Positions 7,195 through 14,547 of a stretch of DNA of 17,648 nucleotides are shown here, piece after piece (positions within the stretch are counted from its first letter, which is position 1; the number at the start of each line of letters is the position of its first letter). The stretch is from RGIG8700 sp045648505. GTDB taxonomy: Bacteria > Bacillota > Clostridia > RGIG6154. The notes below the pieces were generated by a model that was given only the letters and a program-made list of their open reading frames with translations, was not told where the DNA came from and ran no database searches. The stretch is taken from contig JAZROD010000006.1 in NCBI GenBank assembly GCA_045648505.1, forward strand, positions 1-17,648. The letters are read 5' to 3'. The translations under genes were made by a program, and so were the position numbers.

Positions 7195-8303
7195 TACTTT
7201 TTAAGAACAACAGGAAGTATGAAGTAGAAGAATTTATCCCCTTCAACAGGTGTTAAAAGCATTGGTGAAAGAGGAGTTGAAAATTCAACAAATACCTCTT
7301 CTTCATCGCAGGCAGAGAAAGCATCTAAAAGATACTGGTTAACAAAACCTATTTCAATATCTCCACCGTATAATTTTTCAACATCAACTCTGTCGTGAAC
7401 AGTACCTGTTAAAGTTACGCAGTCAACAGTAACTTCGTTTTCGTATAATGTTAAACGAACAGGGCTTTTTGCTTTCTTTTCATCATATAAAATAGGTAAA
7501 ACTCTTTCAAAAGAATTTTTAAGTTCTTTAACTCTTGTTTTTAACTTGATTGAACATTCAGTTTTAACAAGATTTTCATAATCAAAGAAATCACCTTCAA
7601 GTGTTCTTGAAAAGAGCTTACAGTTACCAAATTCAAACATAATATATTTTTTAGATGGGAATATTTCAATTTCACCTTCATCAGATAAAATTTTCATAAG
7701 CTCATTTAAAGTTCTGTGAGGAACAACAAAGTCTTTTATTTCTGCAGTTTTAACTAATTTTTCGCGACGGATAGCAAATCTGTGACCGTCAATTGCAACT
7801 ACATTTAAGATATCTTCTTTAACTCTGAAAAGTTCGCCTGTTAAAATCTGTCTGAAAGTATCTTTACTTGCAGCAAAAATACTCTGTCTTATCATATCTT
7901 TTAAAACTTTGCTTTCTATAATAATACTGTCGCTTATTTCAAAATCGTAAGTATCAGGGAATTCATCGGCATTGATACCTGCAATTTTAAATACAGCAGG
8001 ACCTGATGTAATAGTTGTGTGATAGTTTTCACCAACTTCAAAAGTAACATCAACACCGCCTGTTTTTCTTATAATATCTGTGAACATTCTTGAATTTAAA
8101 ACAATTCTTCCTGTTCTTTCAACTCTGGCCTGGAATGAAGCTTCAATAGCAATTTCAAGGTCATTACCGCTGATATAAACCTTATCAATTTCAGCTTCGA
8201 TTAAAATACCCTCCATAACAGCAAGTGTTGATTTAGGGGAAACTGCTTTTTCTGCTTTCATAACTGCGCTTAAAATATCTTCTCTTAAGCATGTAAATTT
8301 CAT
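7194..8303 (-). CDS. dnaN: DNA polymerase III beta subunit (sliding clamp)
   Basis: DnaN forms the ring-shaped dimer that tethers DNA polymerase III to DNA. The 369-aa length is that of the three-domain beta clamp. Recognisable family features are the N-terminus MKFTCLREDILSAVMKAEKAVS, the segment ILIEAE-DKVYISGNDLEIAIE near residues 30-50, GHRFAIRR in the middle domain and the C-terminal PVEGDKFFYFILPVVL, which corresponds to the usual LMPMRL ending. The ATG is preceded by GAGGTG about 6 nt away. The gene follows oriC, the standard Firmicutes arrangement, and its stop overlaps the next gene by one base. A TATAAT-like -10 at 8342-8347 on the minus strand lies in the oriC region without a clear -35. 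It could serve dnaN, but this is weak. Confidence 0.97.
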   Translation of the reverse strand: MKFTCLREDILSAVMKAEKAVSPKSTLAVMEGILIEAEIDKVYISGNDLEIAIEASFQARVERTGRIVLNSRMFTDIIRKTGGVDVTFEVGENYHTTITSGPAVFKIAGINADEFPDTYDFEISDSIIIESKVLKDMIRQSIFAASKDTFRQILTGELFRVKEDILNVVAIDGHRFAIRREKLVKTAEIKDFVVPHRTLNELMKILSDEGEIEIFPSKKYIMFEFGNCKLFSRTLEGDFFDYENLVKTECSIKLKTRVKELKNSFERVLPILYDEKKAKSPVRLTLYENEVTVDCVTLTGTVHDRVDVEKLYGGDIEIGFVNQYLLDAFSACDEEEVFVEFSTPLSPMLLTPVEGDKFFYFILPVVLKK

Positions 8304-8376
8304 AGTAGCACCTCGCTAAAAATAAGTAATATAAATGTATTATTATAGAATAAGTTTGCAGTAGTTATGTTGATAG

Positions 8377-8476
8377 TGTGGATAAGTCGAAAAATCTCTT
8401 AATTTAAAGGATTTTTTATGTGGACAAGTTGTGTAAAAACCTGTTTAAAATTTTATTGTTTATAAACTGTGTAAAA
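8377..8476 (-). repeat. Minus-oriented DnaA-box cluster
   Basis: Four 9-mers read TTATCCACA (8377-8385), TTGTCCACA (8419-8427), TTTTACACA (8430-8438) and TTTTACACA (8468-8476) on the minus strand. The first is the consensus and lies nearest the AT-rich side. The others match the relaxed form TTWTNCACA or differ by one base. They are candidate DnaA binding sites. Confidence 0.85.
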
Positions 8477-8477
8477 A

Positions 8478-8517
8478 TTATCCACCTTTTCCACATTGAG
8501 TTTTACACTTTTCCACA
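8478..8517 (+). repeat. Plus-oriented DnaA-box cluster beside the dnaA stop codon
   Basis: Four nearly contiguous 9-mers are TTATCCACC (8478-8486), TTTTCCACA (8487-8495), TTTTACACT (8501-8509) and TTTTCCACA (8509-8517). They are oriented opposite to the neighbouring cluster and end at the base before the dnaA stop codon. Such close packing suggests cooperative DnaA filament nucleation (inference). Confidence 0.82.
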
Positions 8518-9858
8518 TCAGTTGTGCATTAGTGCTTTAATATCTTCAATGATAGTTAAAGTTTTCTGATTTTTGTTTTTTATTTCGTCTTTGATTTTAT
8601 TTATGCCGTAAATAATAGTTGAATGGTCTTTTTCAAACTCTCTGCCGATTGCAATAGAAGTTGCTTTTTTAACATATTTTTCGCAGAGATAGAAGCAATA
8701 CTGTCTTGGAACAACATATTCTTTTCTTCTGCTTTTTCCTGTTAACTCTTCTTCTGTTATGTGGAAGTATTTACAAACTGCATTTTTAACAATATCGTAG
8801 CTGTAAGTAATTTCTTCGTCTGAAATAGATTCAACTAAAATATCTGCACAGGTTGATTCGTTGATTGAAATTTCAGGATTTATTTCTTTGTATGCAGTTA
8901 ATTTATTCAGCGCACCTTCAAGCTCTCTGATGTTTGATTTAATGTTATCTGCAATATAAACATAAACTTCATCAGGGAAAGAAACTCCAAGGTCGTTTGC
9001 TTTGTTTTTAAGAATAGCAACTCTTGTTTCAAAATCAGGTGGGGTAATATCAATTGTAAGTCCCATACCAAATCTTTGTTTGAGTCTTTCATCAATGTTG
9101 TCAATATCTTTAGGTGGTTTATCAGATGTTAAAACAATCTGTTTACCGTTTTCGTAAAGATAGTTGAATGTGTGGAAAAATTCTTCAACTGTAGATTCTT
9201 TACCTGCAATAAACTGAATATCATCAACTATTAAAATGTCAAGGTTTCTGTATTTTTCTCTGAAAACATCCTGTGTTTTATTCTGAAGAGAAGAAATAAA
9301 GTCAATTGTATATTTTTCGGAAGAAACATAAACAATTCTTGTGTTTTCCTTTGTCTGTCTCATAAAATGACAGATAGAATGACAAAGATGTGTTTTTCCA
9401 AGTCCTGATTTACCGTAAAGGTAAAGAGGATTGAATCTTCCGCCCGGCTGTTCTGCAACAGAAAGTGCATAAGCATGGGCAAATCTGTTTGAGTTACCAA
9501 CAACGAAGTTTTCGAAAGTATATTTAGGATTTAATTTAGTTTCGTCGTTTTTAACTATAGGGTTATTTATTTTTTCAATAACTTCAATCTCTTCCGGAGC
9601 TCTTGTTCCTGTTAAGAGAACATAGAGGATATATTCTTTTTTAGTGGTTTTATAGACGGAAGTAGTGATAAGGTCAACATATCTTTCCTCGATAGCGGTT
9701 TTAACAACACTGTTAGGAACCCATAAATATAAAATATTGTTCTTAAATTCCGCTTCGGTTATAAAGTTGATCCAGGTATTGTACTGAACTTCGGAAATTG
9801 CTCCGCTGTTCTTGATACGCTCCTTAACTTCCTTCCAGACCTGAAGACTGTTTTTCAT
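8518..9858 (-). CDS. dnaA: Chromosomal replication initiator DnaA
   Basis: DnaA binds DnaA boxes and melts the origin in its ATP form. The protein is 446 aa with the four usual domains: an N-terminal interaction domain (about 1-85), a short linker, an AAA+ domain and a C-terminal DNA-binding domain. Walker A is GKSGLGKT (149-156), where most DnaA proteins have GGVGLGKT, so G-V is replaced by K-S. Walker B is ILIVDD (208-213). QRFGMGL lies at 261-267, and the DnaA signature DHSTIIYG at 411-418 makes the base contacts. The ATG follows AAAGGATG. A consensus-like promoter lies about 50 nt upstream. Boxes right after the gene belong to oriC, not to the dnaA promoter, so promoter-proximal autoregulation is not evident from the sequence. 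Confidence 0.98.
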   Translation of the reverse strand: MKNSLQVWKEVKERIKNSGAISEVQYNTWINFITEAEFKNNILYLWVPNSVVKTAIEERYVDLITTSVYKTTKKEYILYVLLTGTRAPEEIEVIEKINNPIVKNDETKLNPKYTFENFVVGNSNRFAHAYALSVAEQPGGRFNPLYLYGKSGLGKTHLCHSICHFMRQTKENTRIVYVSSEKYTIDFISSLQNKTQDVFREKYRNLDILIVDDIQFIAGKESTVEEFFHTFNYLYENGKQIVLTSDKPPKDIDNIDERLKQRFGMGLTIDITPPDFETRVAILKNKANDLGVSFPDEVYVYIADNIKSNIRELEGALNKLTAYKEINPEISINESTCADILVESISDEEITYSYDIVKNAVCKYFHITEEELTGKSRRKEYVVPRQYCFYLCEKYVKKATSIAIGREFEKDHSTIIYGINKIKDEIKNKNQKTLTIIEDIKALMHN

Positions 9859-9909
9859 ATATTTTCATCCTTTTTTCGCTAGTTTGAAGACATAATTTTT
9901 TACCTCTAA

Positions 9910-9938
9910 ATTATACCACAAAAAAATACTAATTGCAA
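9910..9938 (-). promoter_or_regulatory. Sigma-A type promoter of dnaA
   Basis: On the minus strand TTGCAA (9933-9938) is followed by a 17-bp spacer and a perfect TATAAT (9910-9915). This places the start of transcription near 9903 and gives a 5' leader of about 45 nt before the dnaA ATG. The spacing and -10 are ideal, and the -35 matches four of six bases. No DnaA box overlaps it. Confidence 0.75.
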
Positions 9939-9950
9939 GTAAAATATAAA

Positions 9951-9983
9951 AAATACCGCCTAGTTTTTAAGGACGGTATTTTT
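9951..9983 (-). terminator. Intrinsic terminator between the yycI-like gene and dnaA
   Basis: AAATACCG plus CCT pairs with AGG plus CGGTATTT, with a single bulged A and an A/T-rich loop. T-runs follow on both strands (TTTTTTATATTTTA on the minus strand, TTTTTGTG on the plus strand). It lies about 40 nt after the stop of the yycI-like gene and just upstream of the dnaA promoter, so it should separate the two transcription units. Confidence 0.75.
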
Positions 9984-10024
9984 GTGTTTACCTATACAGA
10001 TAATATCAATATTTTGTTAGAAGC

Positions 10025-10816
10025 TTAAAATTCGTCTATTTTAAGAAGTGAAGCAGAAATTGCATCATAATAGTACTTGTTTCCGTTGTCAATTGTAATC
10101 ATAAAGCAAGGAACTGCGGAAATCATAGAATATTCATTTTTGAAAGGCTCGGTAAAATAACCGCTTTCGATTGATTTTATGGTGCATTTCTCATTAAAAT
10201 CGTTGGCAAATCTTATTAAAATTTCGGTCTGGGTTTTGATGCTTTCATCAGGTGGGGAAAATGAAGCAATTTCGTAATAAACACCGTAAGAGTTTATGAC
10301 GCTTCCGGCTTTATAAAAAATATCAATGCTTGTGTTATAAAGGTCATGGCCTTCAAAGCTCTGAATAAAGCTTGCCTTGTAAACCCCTTCACCCATATCA
10401 AGTGTGCCAACACATTTTGTATATTTCACATCAAGACCATTGTCTTTAAAATGTGAAAGTGCCTGCTTTGCCGCATCATAGCTTGGCAGAAGATATTTAA
10501 AATCAAGATTTTTATCTTCAGGCACAAATTCAAAGCCTTTTTCAGAAATTGTGCATTTTCCGTTTAAAGAATCAGTAAATGCCTTTTTTTCTGCAAAAGG
10601 GTTTTTAAGATTTAAATAAAACATAGAATCAGGAGATGTTTTAATAATCTCCTTGTCTATTGTTATGTTTTTCTTTGCTAAAATCTTAACTGTATTATCT
10701 ACTGTTTCGGTTGAAATTCTGTCAGAATTAGACATCATAAACAGATTATATATAAGAAAGAGATTAACAAAAACAAACAAAACTATAAGATAGCTTTTTG
10801 CTCTTGAAAAATTCAT
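10025..10816 (-). CDS. yycI: YycI-family membrane-anchored regulator of the YycFG (WalRK) system
   Basis: The 263-aa protein starts MNFSRAKSYLIVLFVFVNLFLIYNLF. This is the hallmark YycI N-terminus (M-D/N-W/F-SRAK followed by one transmembrane helix, here about residues 8-28). The rest is a predicted extracytoplasmic domain rich in beta-type sequence (SIDIFYKAGSVINSYGVYYEIASF). In B. subtilis YycI and YycH bind the sensor kinase YycG in the membrane and tune WalR-controlled cell-wall genes. Here no yycF, yycG or yycH is next to it. Its ATG overlaps the stop of pfp by 4 nt (ATGA), and an AAAGGA motif lies in the pfp 3' end, so the two are very probably one coupled operon. The function is inferred from the family; the pairing with pfp is unusual. 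Confidence 0.75.
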   Translation of the reverse strand: MNFSRAKSYLIVLFVFVNLFLIYNLFMMSNSDRISTETVDNTVKILAKKNITIDKEIIKTSPDSMFYLNLKNPFAEKKAFTDSLNGKCTISEKGFEFVPEDKNLDFKYLLPSYDAAKQALSHFKDNGLDVKYTKCVGTLDMGEGVYKASFIQSFEGHDLYNTSIDIFYKAGSVINSYGVYYEIASFSPPDESIKTQTEILIRFANDFNEKCTIKSIESGYFTEPFKNEYSMISAVPCFMITIDNGNKYYYDAISASLLKIDEF

Positions 10817-12033
10817 AATATATCCTTTAAAGTAATAATTTCAGGAAGACTGTCTTTATAAATTACAGGATACTCACCTTCAATAAGAGGCTTTAAGTAT
10901 GTAACAGCATCTTCCGTAACATCATTTGCACCTTCGTTAATCATATTATCAGGAACTGTCTGTTCAAGATTTGCAATATCTTCAATGTTGTGGCTTTCAA
11001 TGTGAATTTTATAAGGATTGCTTGAAAGTCTTTTATAAAATACCATTTCACCTGATTTGCCCATAAGTGCAAATTCAACTGCAGATTTACCAATTAAAAC
11101 AGATTCTTCAATGTCGCGAAGTGAAATAATATGACCTGCACATCTCTGACAAACGCTTAATTCAACGCCACGAACTTTAAAGCCAAGTCTTTCACGAACC
11201 AAATCCTCTAAAGCTTTTGCAGTACCGCTTAAATATTTGTGGCCGAATGTATCGTAAAGACCGCTTGAGGTTTTTTCACAGATGTATGTACCGTCTTTAT
11301 CTTTAATGCCTTCAGAAACACAAACAACTGCGTTTTTCTCTCTTTTTACAACTTCTGTTAAGTCATTAAGGAATTTTTCAATATCAAAATCCCTTTCAGG
11401 GAGATAAATAAGGTGCGGACCGTCGCCCTCATATCTTCTTGCAAGAGCAGAAGAAGCAGTAAGCCAGCCTGCGCTTCTTCCCATAATTTCAACGATTGTA
11501 ACAGTGTCTTTATCATAAACTCTGCTGTCGCAGGTAATTTCTCTTACTGTGGTAGCAATATATTTTGCCGCAGAACCAAAACCAGGTGTATGGTCTGTAA
11601 CAGGAAGGTCGTTATCAATTGTTTTTGGAACGCCCATACATTTGATATCAATATTTTTTGCTTTCACATAGCGGTTTAATTTTGCAACGGTATCCATTGA
11701 GTCATTTCCGCCAATGTAGAAGAAATATCCGATTTCATTTTCAAGCATAAAATTAGTAATCTGCTTGAAAATTTCTTCATTTTCTGTGTATTCCGGGAGC
11801 TTTTTTCTGCAAGAGCCTAAAAAAGCAGAAGGTGTCTGCTTTAAAAGATTGAACTTATGTTCATCTTTAAAAACATTAAGATTAACAATATTTTTGTTTA
11901 AAATTCCTTCAATTCCGTTAACGCTTCCGTAAACATTATCAAAATTATTTACAAATGCCCCCTTGATAACACCTGCAAGTGTGGCATTTATTGCGGCGGT
12001 TGGTCCGCCTGACTGTGCAACAATACAATTCAT
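10813..12033 (-). CDS. pfp: 6-phosphofructokinase, PPi-dependent type
   Basis: This enzyme phosphorylates fructose 6-phosphate to the 1,6-bisphosphate in cytosolic glycolysis. I chose the ATG at 12033 (MNCIVAQSGGPTAAIN, 406 aa), which has AGGAG about 7 nt upstream; longer starts add a non-family leader. Two diagnostic positions indicate pyrophosphate and not ATP as phosphoryl donor. GGNDS (108-112) has Asp111 where the E. coli ATP enzyme has Gly104. PKTIDND (136-142) has Lys137 where the ATP enzyme has Gly124. D140 and D142 of TIDND and the MGRSAGW motif (184-190) are kept. The PPi reaction is reversible, so the enzyme may also work in gluconeogenesis. It is followed by the overlapping yycI-like gene and preceded by a divergent promoter region. 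The PPi preference is an inference from residues. Confidence 0.93.
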   Translation of the reverse strand: MNCIVAQSGGPTAAINATLAGVIKGAFVNNFDNVYGSVNGIEGILNKNIVNLNVFKDEHKFNLLKQTPSAFLGSCRKKLPEYTENEEIFKQITNFMLENEIGYFFYIGGNDSMDTVAKLNRYVKAKNIDIKCMGVPKTIDNDLPVTDHTPGFGSAAKYIATTVREITCDSRVYDKDTVTIVEIMGRSAGWLTASSALARRYEGDGPHLIYLPERDFDIEKFLNDLTEVVKREKNAVVCVSEGIKDKDGTYICEKTSSGLYDTFGHKYLSGTAKALEDLVRERLGFKVRGVELSVCQRCAGHIISLRDIEESVLIGKSAVEFALMGKSGEMVFYKRLSSNPYKIHIESHNIEDIANLEQTVPDNMINEGANDVTEDAVTYLKPLIEGEYPVIYKDSLPEIITLKDIL

Positions 12034-12053
12034 ATTTTTTCTCCTGAAAATTA

Positions 12054-12082
12054 TTGATTTTTCTAATACCATATTATATAAT
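12054..12082 (+). promoter_or_regulatory. Probable promoter of the mutarotase-like gene
   Basis: TTGATT (12054-12059), a 17-bp spacer and TATAAT (12077-12082) read on the plus strand. They place transcription start near 12089, about 28 nt before the ATG at 12117. The -10 box overlaps the -10 of the oppositely directed pfp promoter by two bases. Confidence 0.55.
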
Positions 12083-12101
12083 AAATTTAATAAAAAAACA
12101 A
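12073..12101 (-). promoter_or_regulatory. Probable promoter of the pfp-yycI unit
   Basis: On the minus strand TTGTTT (12096-12101), a 17-bp spacer and TATAAT (12073-12078) lie about 33 nt before the pfp ATG. The element is embedded in the divergent promoter of the mutarotase-like gene, so RNA polymerase could hardly occupy both at once. The region is very AT-rich, so a chance match cannot be ruled out. Confidence 0.5.
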
Positions 12102-12116
12102 GAGAGGATGTATAAA

Positions 12117-13049
12117 ATGGCTATAGAAATTAAAAAAATCGGCGGATGGGGAGACCTTGTAAGAATTTCTAACGGAATTATAGACATTGATGTTTCAACT
12201 GCATTCGGACCACACATTTTAAATTTAAGCTTCTGCGGTGGACAGAATTTTATGAAGCTTGACCCTGATAAAGAATTGAGTGTATATGATGAAAGTTTAA
12301 ATGCTTTTTATGAAGGCGCAGCTTGGCACAACTACGGTGGTCACAGATTATGGCAGTCACCTGAAGCTATGCCAAGAACATATCTTCCATGTAACGAGCC
12401 AATTGAATATGAAATCACAGAAAAAGGCGGAATTTTCAGACAGCAGTTGTTTGAATTTACAAACACACAGCAGGAAATTGAAATTGTTATGTCTGAAAAC
12501 GAAGCAAAAGCAGAAATTATCCACAGAATTACAAACAAAAACGCTTGGCCTGTTAAATTTGCACCTTGGGCATTAACAGTATTAAAAAATGGCGGTCTTG
12601 AAATCGTGCCAATGCCAACAAAAGATACAGGTCTTGTTTCAAACGGTGTTATCGGAATCTGGCCTTATGGCAAATTAAATGATAAAAGAATTAACTTTGG
12701 TGAAAAATTCATTGCAGTACAGCCTAACAGCAATAACACAAACAAATTCAAACTTGGTATCAGCAACAGTGAAAAATATGCAGCATACCTTTTAAATAAC
12801 GAAATGTTTGTAAAAACATTTGATTATGAAGAAGGCGCAGAGTATCCTGACGGTGGTATGAACTTTGAAACATTCACAAACGATAAGTTCATTGAATGTG
12901 AATCTCTCGGTAAGCTTGAAACTCTTGAATATAACCAGACTGCAACATTTGTTGAAACCTGGTATATGTTCAAAGATATTGAAACACCTGACCTCCACGA
13001 TGACGAAAAAATCGAAAAGGTTATGGAATATATACAAAAAAATATCTGA
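12117..13049 (+). CDS. Galactose-mutarotase-like / DUF4380-like protein
   Basis: The protein is 310 aa from the ATG at 12117. The upstream in-frame ATG at 12108 touches the AGAGAGG ribosome binding site and so cannot be used efficiently. The sequence begins as an all-beta protein (SNGIIDIDVSTAFGPHILNLSFCGGQNFM). It contains YGGHRLWQSPEAMPRTYLPCNEPIEYE near residues 70-95, a pattern typical of DUF4380 and aldose 1-epimerase-like beta-sandwich proteins that bind sugars. FAPWALTVL near 150 also fits that fold. No signal peptide is seen, so it is probably cytosolic. The precise sugar and whether it is catalytic are unknown. It is transcribed alone, divergently from pfp, and ends in a strong terminator. 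An aldose 1-epimerase role is possible, but the canonical catalytic His/Glu pair cannot be assigned with confidence. Confidence 0.7.
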   Translation: MAIEIKKIGGWGDLVRISNGIIDIDVSTAFGPHILNLSFCGGQNFMKLDPDKELSVYDESLNAFYEGAAWHNYGGHRLWQSPEAMPRTYLPCNEPIEYEITEKGGIFRQQLFEFTNTQQEIEIVMSENEAKAEIIHRITNKNAWPVKFAPWALTVLKNGGLEIVPMPTKDTGLVSNGVIGIWPYGKLNDKRINFGEKFIAVQPNSNNTNKFKLGISNSEKYAAYLLNNEMFVKTFDYEEGAEYPDGGMNFETFTNDKFIECESLGKLETLEYNQTATFVETWYMFKDIETPDLHDDEKIEKVMEYIQKNI

Positions 13050-13051
13050 AT

Positions 13052-13070
13052 AAGCCCTTCGGGGCTTTTT
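13052..13070 (+). terminator. Intrinsic terminator after the mutarotase-like gene
   Basis: AAGCCC, the stable tetraloop TTCG and GGGCTT form a compact hairpin three bases after the stop codon, followed by TTTTTT. This is a textbook Rho-independent terminator on the plus strand. Confidence 0.9.
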
Positions 13071-13090
13071 TAGTTAGAAATTAAAAGTTA

Positions 13091-13150
13091 GGAGTTATAA
13101 GTTTTTTCGATTGTGATAACTCCACATAGCTGTGCTTTGATGCAAAGCAC
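13091..13150. repeat. Two short inverted repeats upstream of the fic gene
   Basis: This segment of the 257-nt stretch between the terminator and the Fic gene holds two perfect inverted repeats. GGAGTTAT (13091-13098) pairs with ATAACTCC (13116-13123). GTGCTTTG (13132-13139) pairs with CAAAGCAC (13143-13150) around a 3-nt loop. They lack a T-run. They could be regulatory or the remains of a small mobile repeat. The rest of the gap is very AT-rich and holds the fic promoter. Confidence 0.6.
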
Positions 13151-13194
13151 CTTATCATATTCTATAATAAAAAATTTTAGTTAGAGAAAAAATA

Positions 13195-13222
13195 TTGACT
13201 TTAAATAAAAAAATGTTATAAT
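13195..13222 (+). promoter_or_regulatory. Extended -10 promoter of the fic gene
   Basis: TTGACT (13195-13200), a 16-bp spacer and TATAAT (13217-13222) with TGT just before the -10 (13214-13216, extended -10) point to the fic gene. The leader would be about 100 nt long and almost purely A/T, ending with AGGAG 8 nt before the ATG. No gene other than fic is within reach. Confidence 0.72.
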
Positions 13223-13328
13223 TATTTTAGTTAAATATATAAAAAATGGTTTAAGTAAATAATTTTTTATTTAAAAATTAAATTTAATTATATTTTTTCA
13301 GTAAATGCATAAAATAGGAGAAGAAAAA

Positions 13329-14516
13329 ATGAAATTAGAATCAAATAGGGCTGGAATAATTATGAATACTACACGAGGATACTCCGCCTTTGTTCCGGCG
13401 AAATTACCTCCAAACCCATCAATTAATATTGATTCAGAAATGCAAAAATTGTTATCATTAGCTGATCACAAATTGGGAAGATTAGATGGAATAACTCAAA
13501 TTTTGCCAAATCCTGAATTGTTCGTAGCAATGTATGTTAAGAAAGAGGCTGTTTTGAGTGCTCAAATAGAAGGCACACAAGCTTCCCTCGTTGATGTATT
13601 AAATGCACCATCGAAAAATGTTTCTATTGATAGAACTTATAATGAAGTAGACGAAGTTGTAAATTATGTTAATGCTATTTATTGGGGATTAAAAAATCTT
13701 AAAAATTTACCACTTAGCTTAAGATTAATACGAAATATCCATGAGATTTTATTAAAGGATGTGCGCGGATTTAATAAAAATCCTGGTGAATTCAGAAAAA
13801 CTCAAAATTGGATTGGTCCCCAGGGATGCACACTCCAAACCGCTACTTTTATCCCTCCTACGGTAGAAGAAATGGAAAAAGCAATGTCAGAATTAGAAAT
13901 GTTTATTCACCAAGAAGATGATATTCCTGCTTTGATAAAAATAGCATTAATTCATGCGCAATTTGAAACAATCCATCCATTTTTGGATGGTAATGGAAGA
14001 ATGGGACGATTGCTGATTACTTTTTGGTTATGTCAGCAGGAAATCCTTTCTCAACCATTACTATATTTAAGCTATTACTTCAAACAAAATAGAATGGAAT
14101 ATTATGATAGATTAATGGATGTTAGAAGAAAAGGTGATTGGGAAAATTGGGTTAAGTTTTTTTTACGTGGAGTTTCCACAGTTTCTGATGAAGCAACAGA
14201 CTCTGCAAAAAATATTATTGGATTGCAGAATAAATATGCTAATATACTTATGAACAAAGATAAGGGTAGCGGAAAGCACACTGCCTTGTTAAATATTTTG
14301 TTTGAAAAACCAATTATTACAAAAAAAGATGTTTCTAATCTAATCGAAGTTTCATTACCTACTGCAGGAACATTAATTGATAGTTTTTGTGAACTTGGTA
14401 TTTTACAGGATGCTACACCTGAAAAAAGCAGATATAAAACTTATACTTTTAGCGAATATATAGATATATTACAAAAAGGAACAGAAATTAAAAGTCCCGT
14501 TATTACTTCACTATGA
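13329..14516 (+). CDS. Fic-domain protein (class II, self-inhibited AMP transferase type) with C-terminal winged helix
   Basis: Fic proteins usually transfer AMP from ATP to a hydroxyl side chain of a target protein. The start at 13329 (MKLESNRAG, 395 aa) has AGGAG 8 nt upstream; the earlier in-frame ATG at 13305 lacks one. The catalytic motif HPFLDGNGRMGR lies at 216-227 with the essential His216. An upstream inhibitory helix S77-A-Q-I-E81-G matches (S/T)xxxE(G/N), whose Glu blocks productive ATP binding. Its position before the Fic core defines class II. The N-terminal region is of the Fic_N type, and the C-terminus (about 310-385) looks like a winged HTH (ITKKDVSNLIEVSLPTAGTLIDSFCELGIL). 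No antitoxin gene is adjacent, which fits intramolecular inhibition. It stands alone between two hairpin terminators and may be acquired. The target is unknown. Confidence 0.93.
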   Translation: MKLESNRAGIIMNTTRGYSAFVPAKLPPNPSINIDSEMQKLLSLADHKLGRLDGITQILPNPELFVAMYVKKEAVLSAQIEGTQASLVDVLNAPSKNVSIDRTYNEVDEVVNYVNAIYWGLKNLKNLPLSLRLIRNIHEILLKDVRGFNKNPGEFRKTQNWIGPQGCTLQTATFIPPTVEEMEKAMSELEMFIHQEDDIPALIKIALIHAQFETIHPFLDGNGRMGRLLITFWLCQQEILSQPLLYLSYYFKQNRMEYYDRLMDVRRKGDWENWVKFFLRGVSTVSDEATDSAKNIIGLQNKYANILMNKDKGSGKHTALLNILFEKPIITKKDVSNLIEVSLPTAGTLIDSFCELGILQDATPEKSRYKTYTFSEYIDILQKGTEIKSPVITSL

Positions 14517-14547
14517 CCAATAGTTTAGATGATTTCCGGCATAAAAT

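Larger units (their letters stand above)
8304..8517. other. oriC: Chromosomal replication origin (oriC) between dnaA and dnaN
   Basis: This non-coding AT-rich segment holds a dense set of DnaA-box 9-mers related to TTATCCACA. On the minus strand: 8377-8385 (perfect), 8419-8427 (TTGTCCACA), 8430-8438 and 8468-8476 (TTTTACACA). On the plus strand: 8478-8486 (TTATCCACC), 8487-8495 and 8509-8517 (TTTTCCACA), and 8501-8509 (TTTTACACT). The perfect box faces dnaN and is followed, on the minus strand, by CTA-type triplets and then a very AT-rich stretch (8310-8356). This resembles the DnaA-box/DnaA-trio/unwinding-element order of the B. subtilis origin. The unwinding site is inferred. No DnaA boxes were found upstream of dnaA (9859-10024), so the origin looks unipartite. 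Confidence 0.92.

Noticed and set aside
9859..10024. Second DnaA-box cluster upstream of dnaA, as in bipartite origins
   Set aside because: Only the dnaA promoter and a terminator hairpin are visible; no 9-mer within one mismatch of TTATCCACA was found by eye.
12301..13053. Several open frames overlapping the mutarotase-like gene on both strands
   Set aside because: All are nested in a clean 310-residue gene with its own ribosome binding site and terminator. None has recognisable protein features.
13137..13168. Second fic promoter (TTGATG ... TATAAT)
   Set aside because: The spacer between the elements is 20 bp, too long for sigma-A, while a better spaced promoter with an extended -10 lies downstream at 13195-13222.
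13305..14516. Fic as part of a two-gene toxin-antitoxin system (FicTA)
   Set aside because: The inhibitory helix motif SxxxEG is inside the Fic protein itself, and no small antitoxin gene lies beside it.
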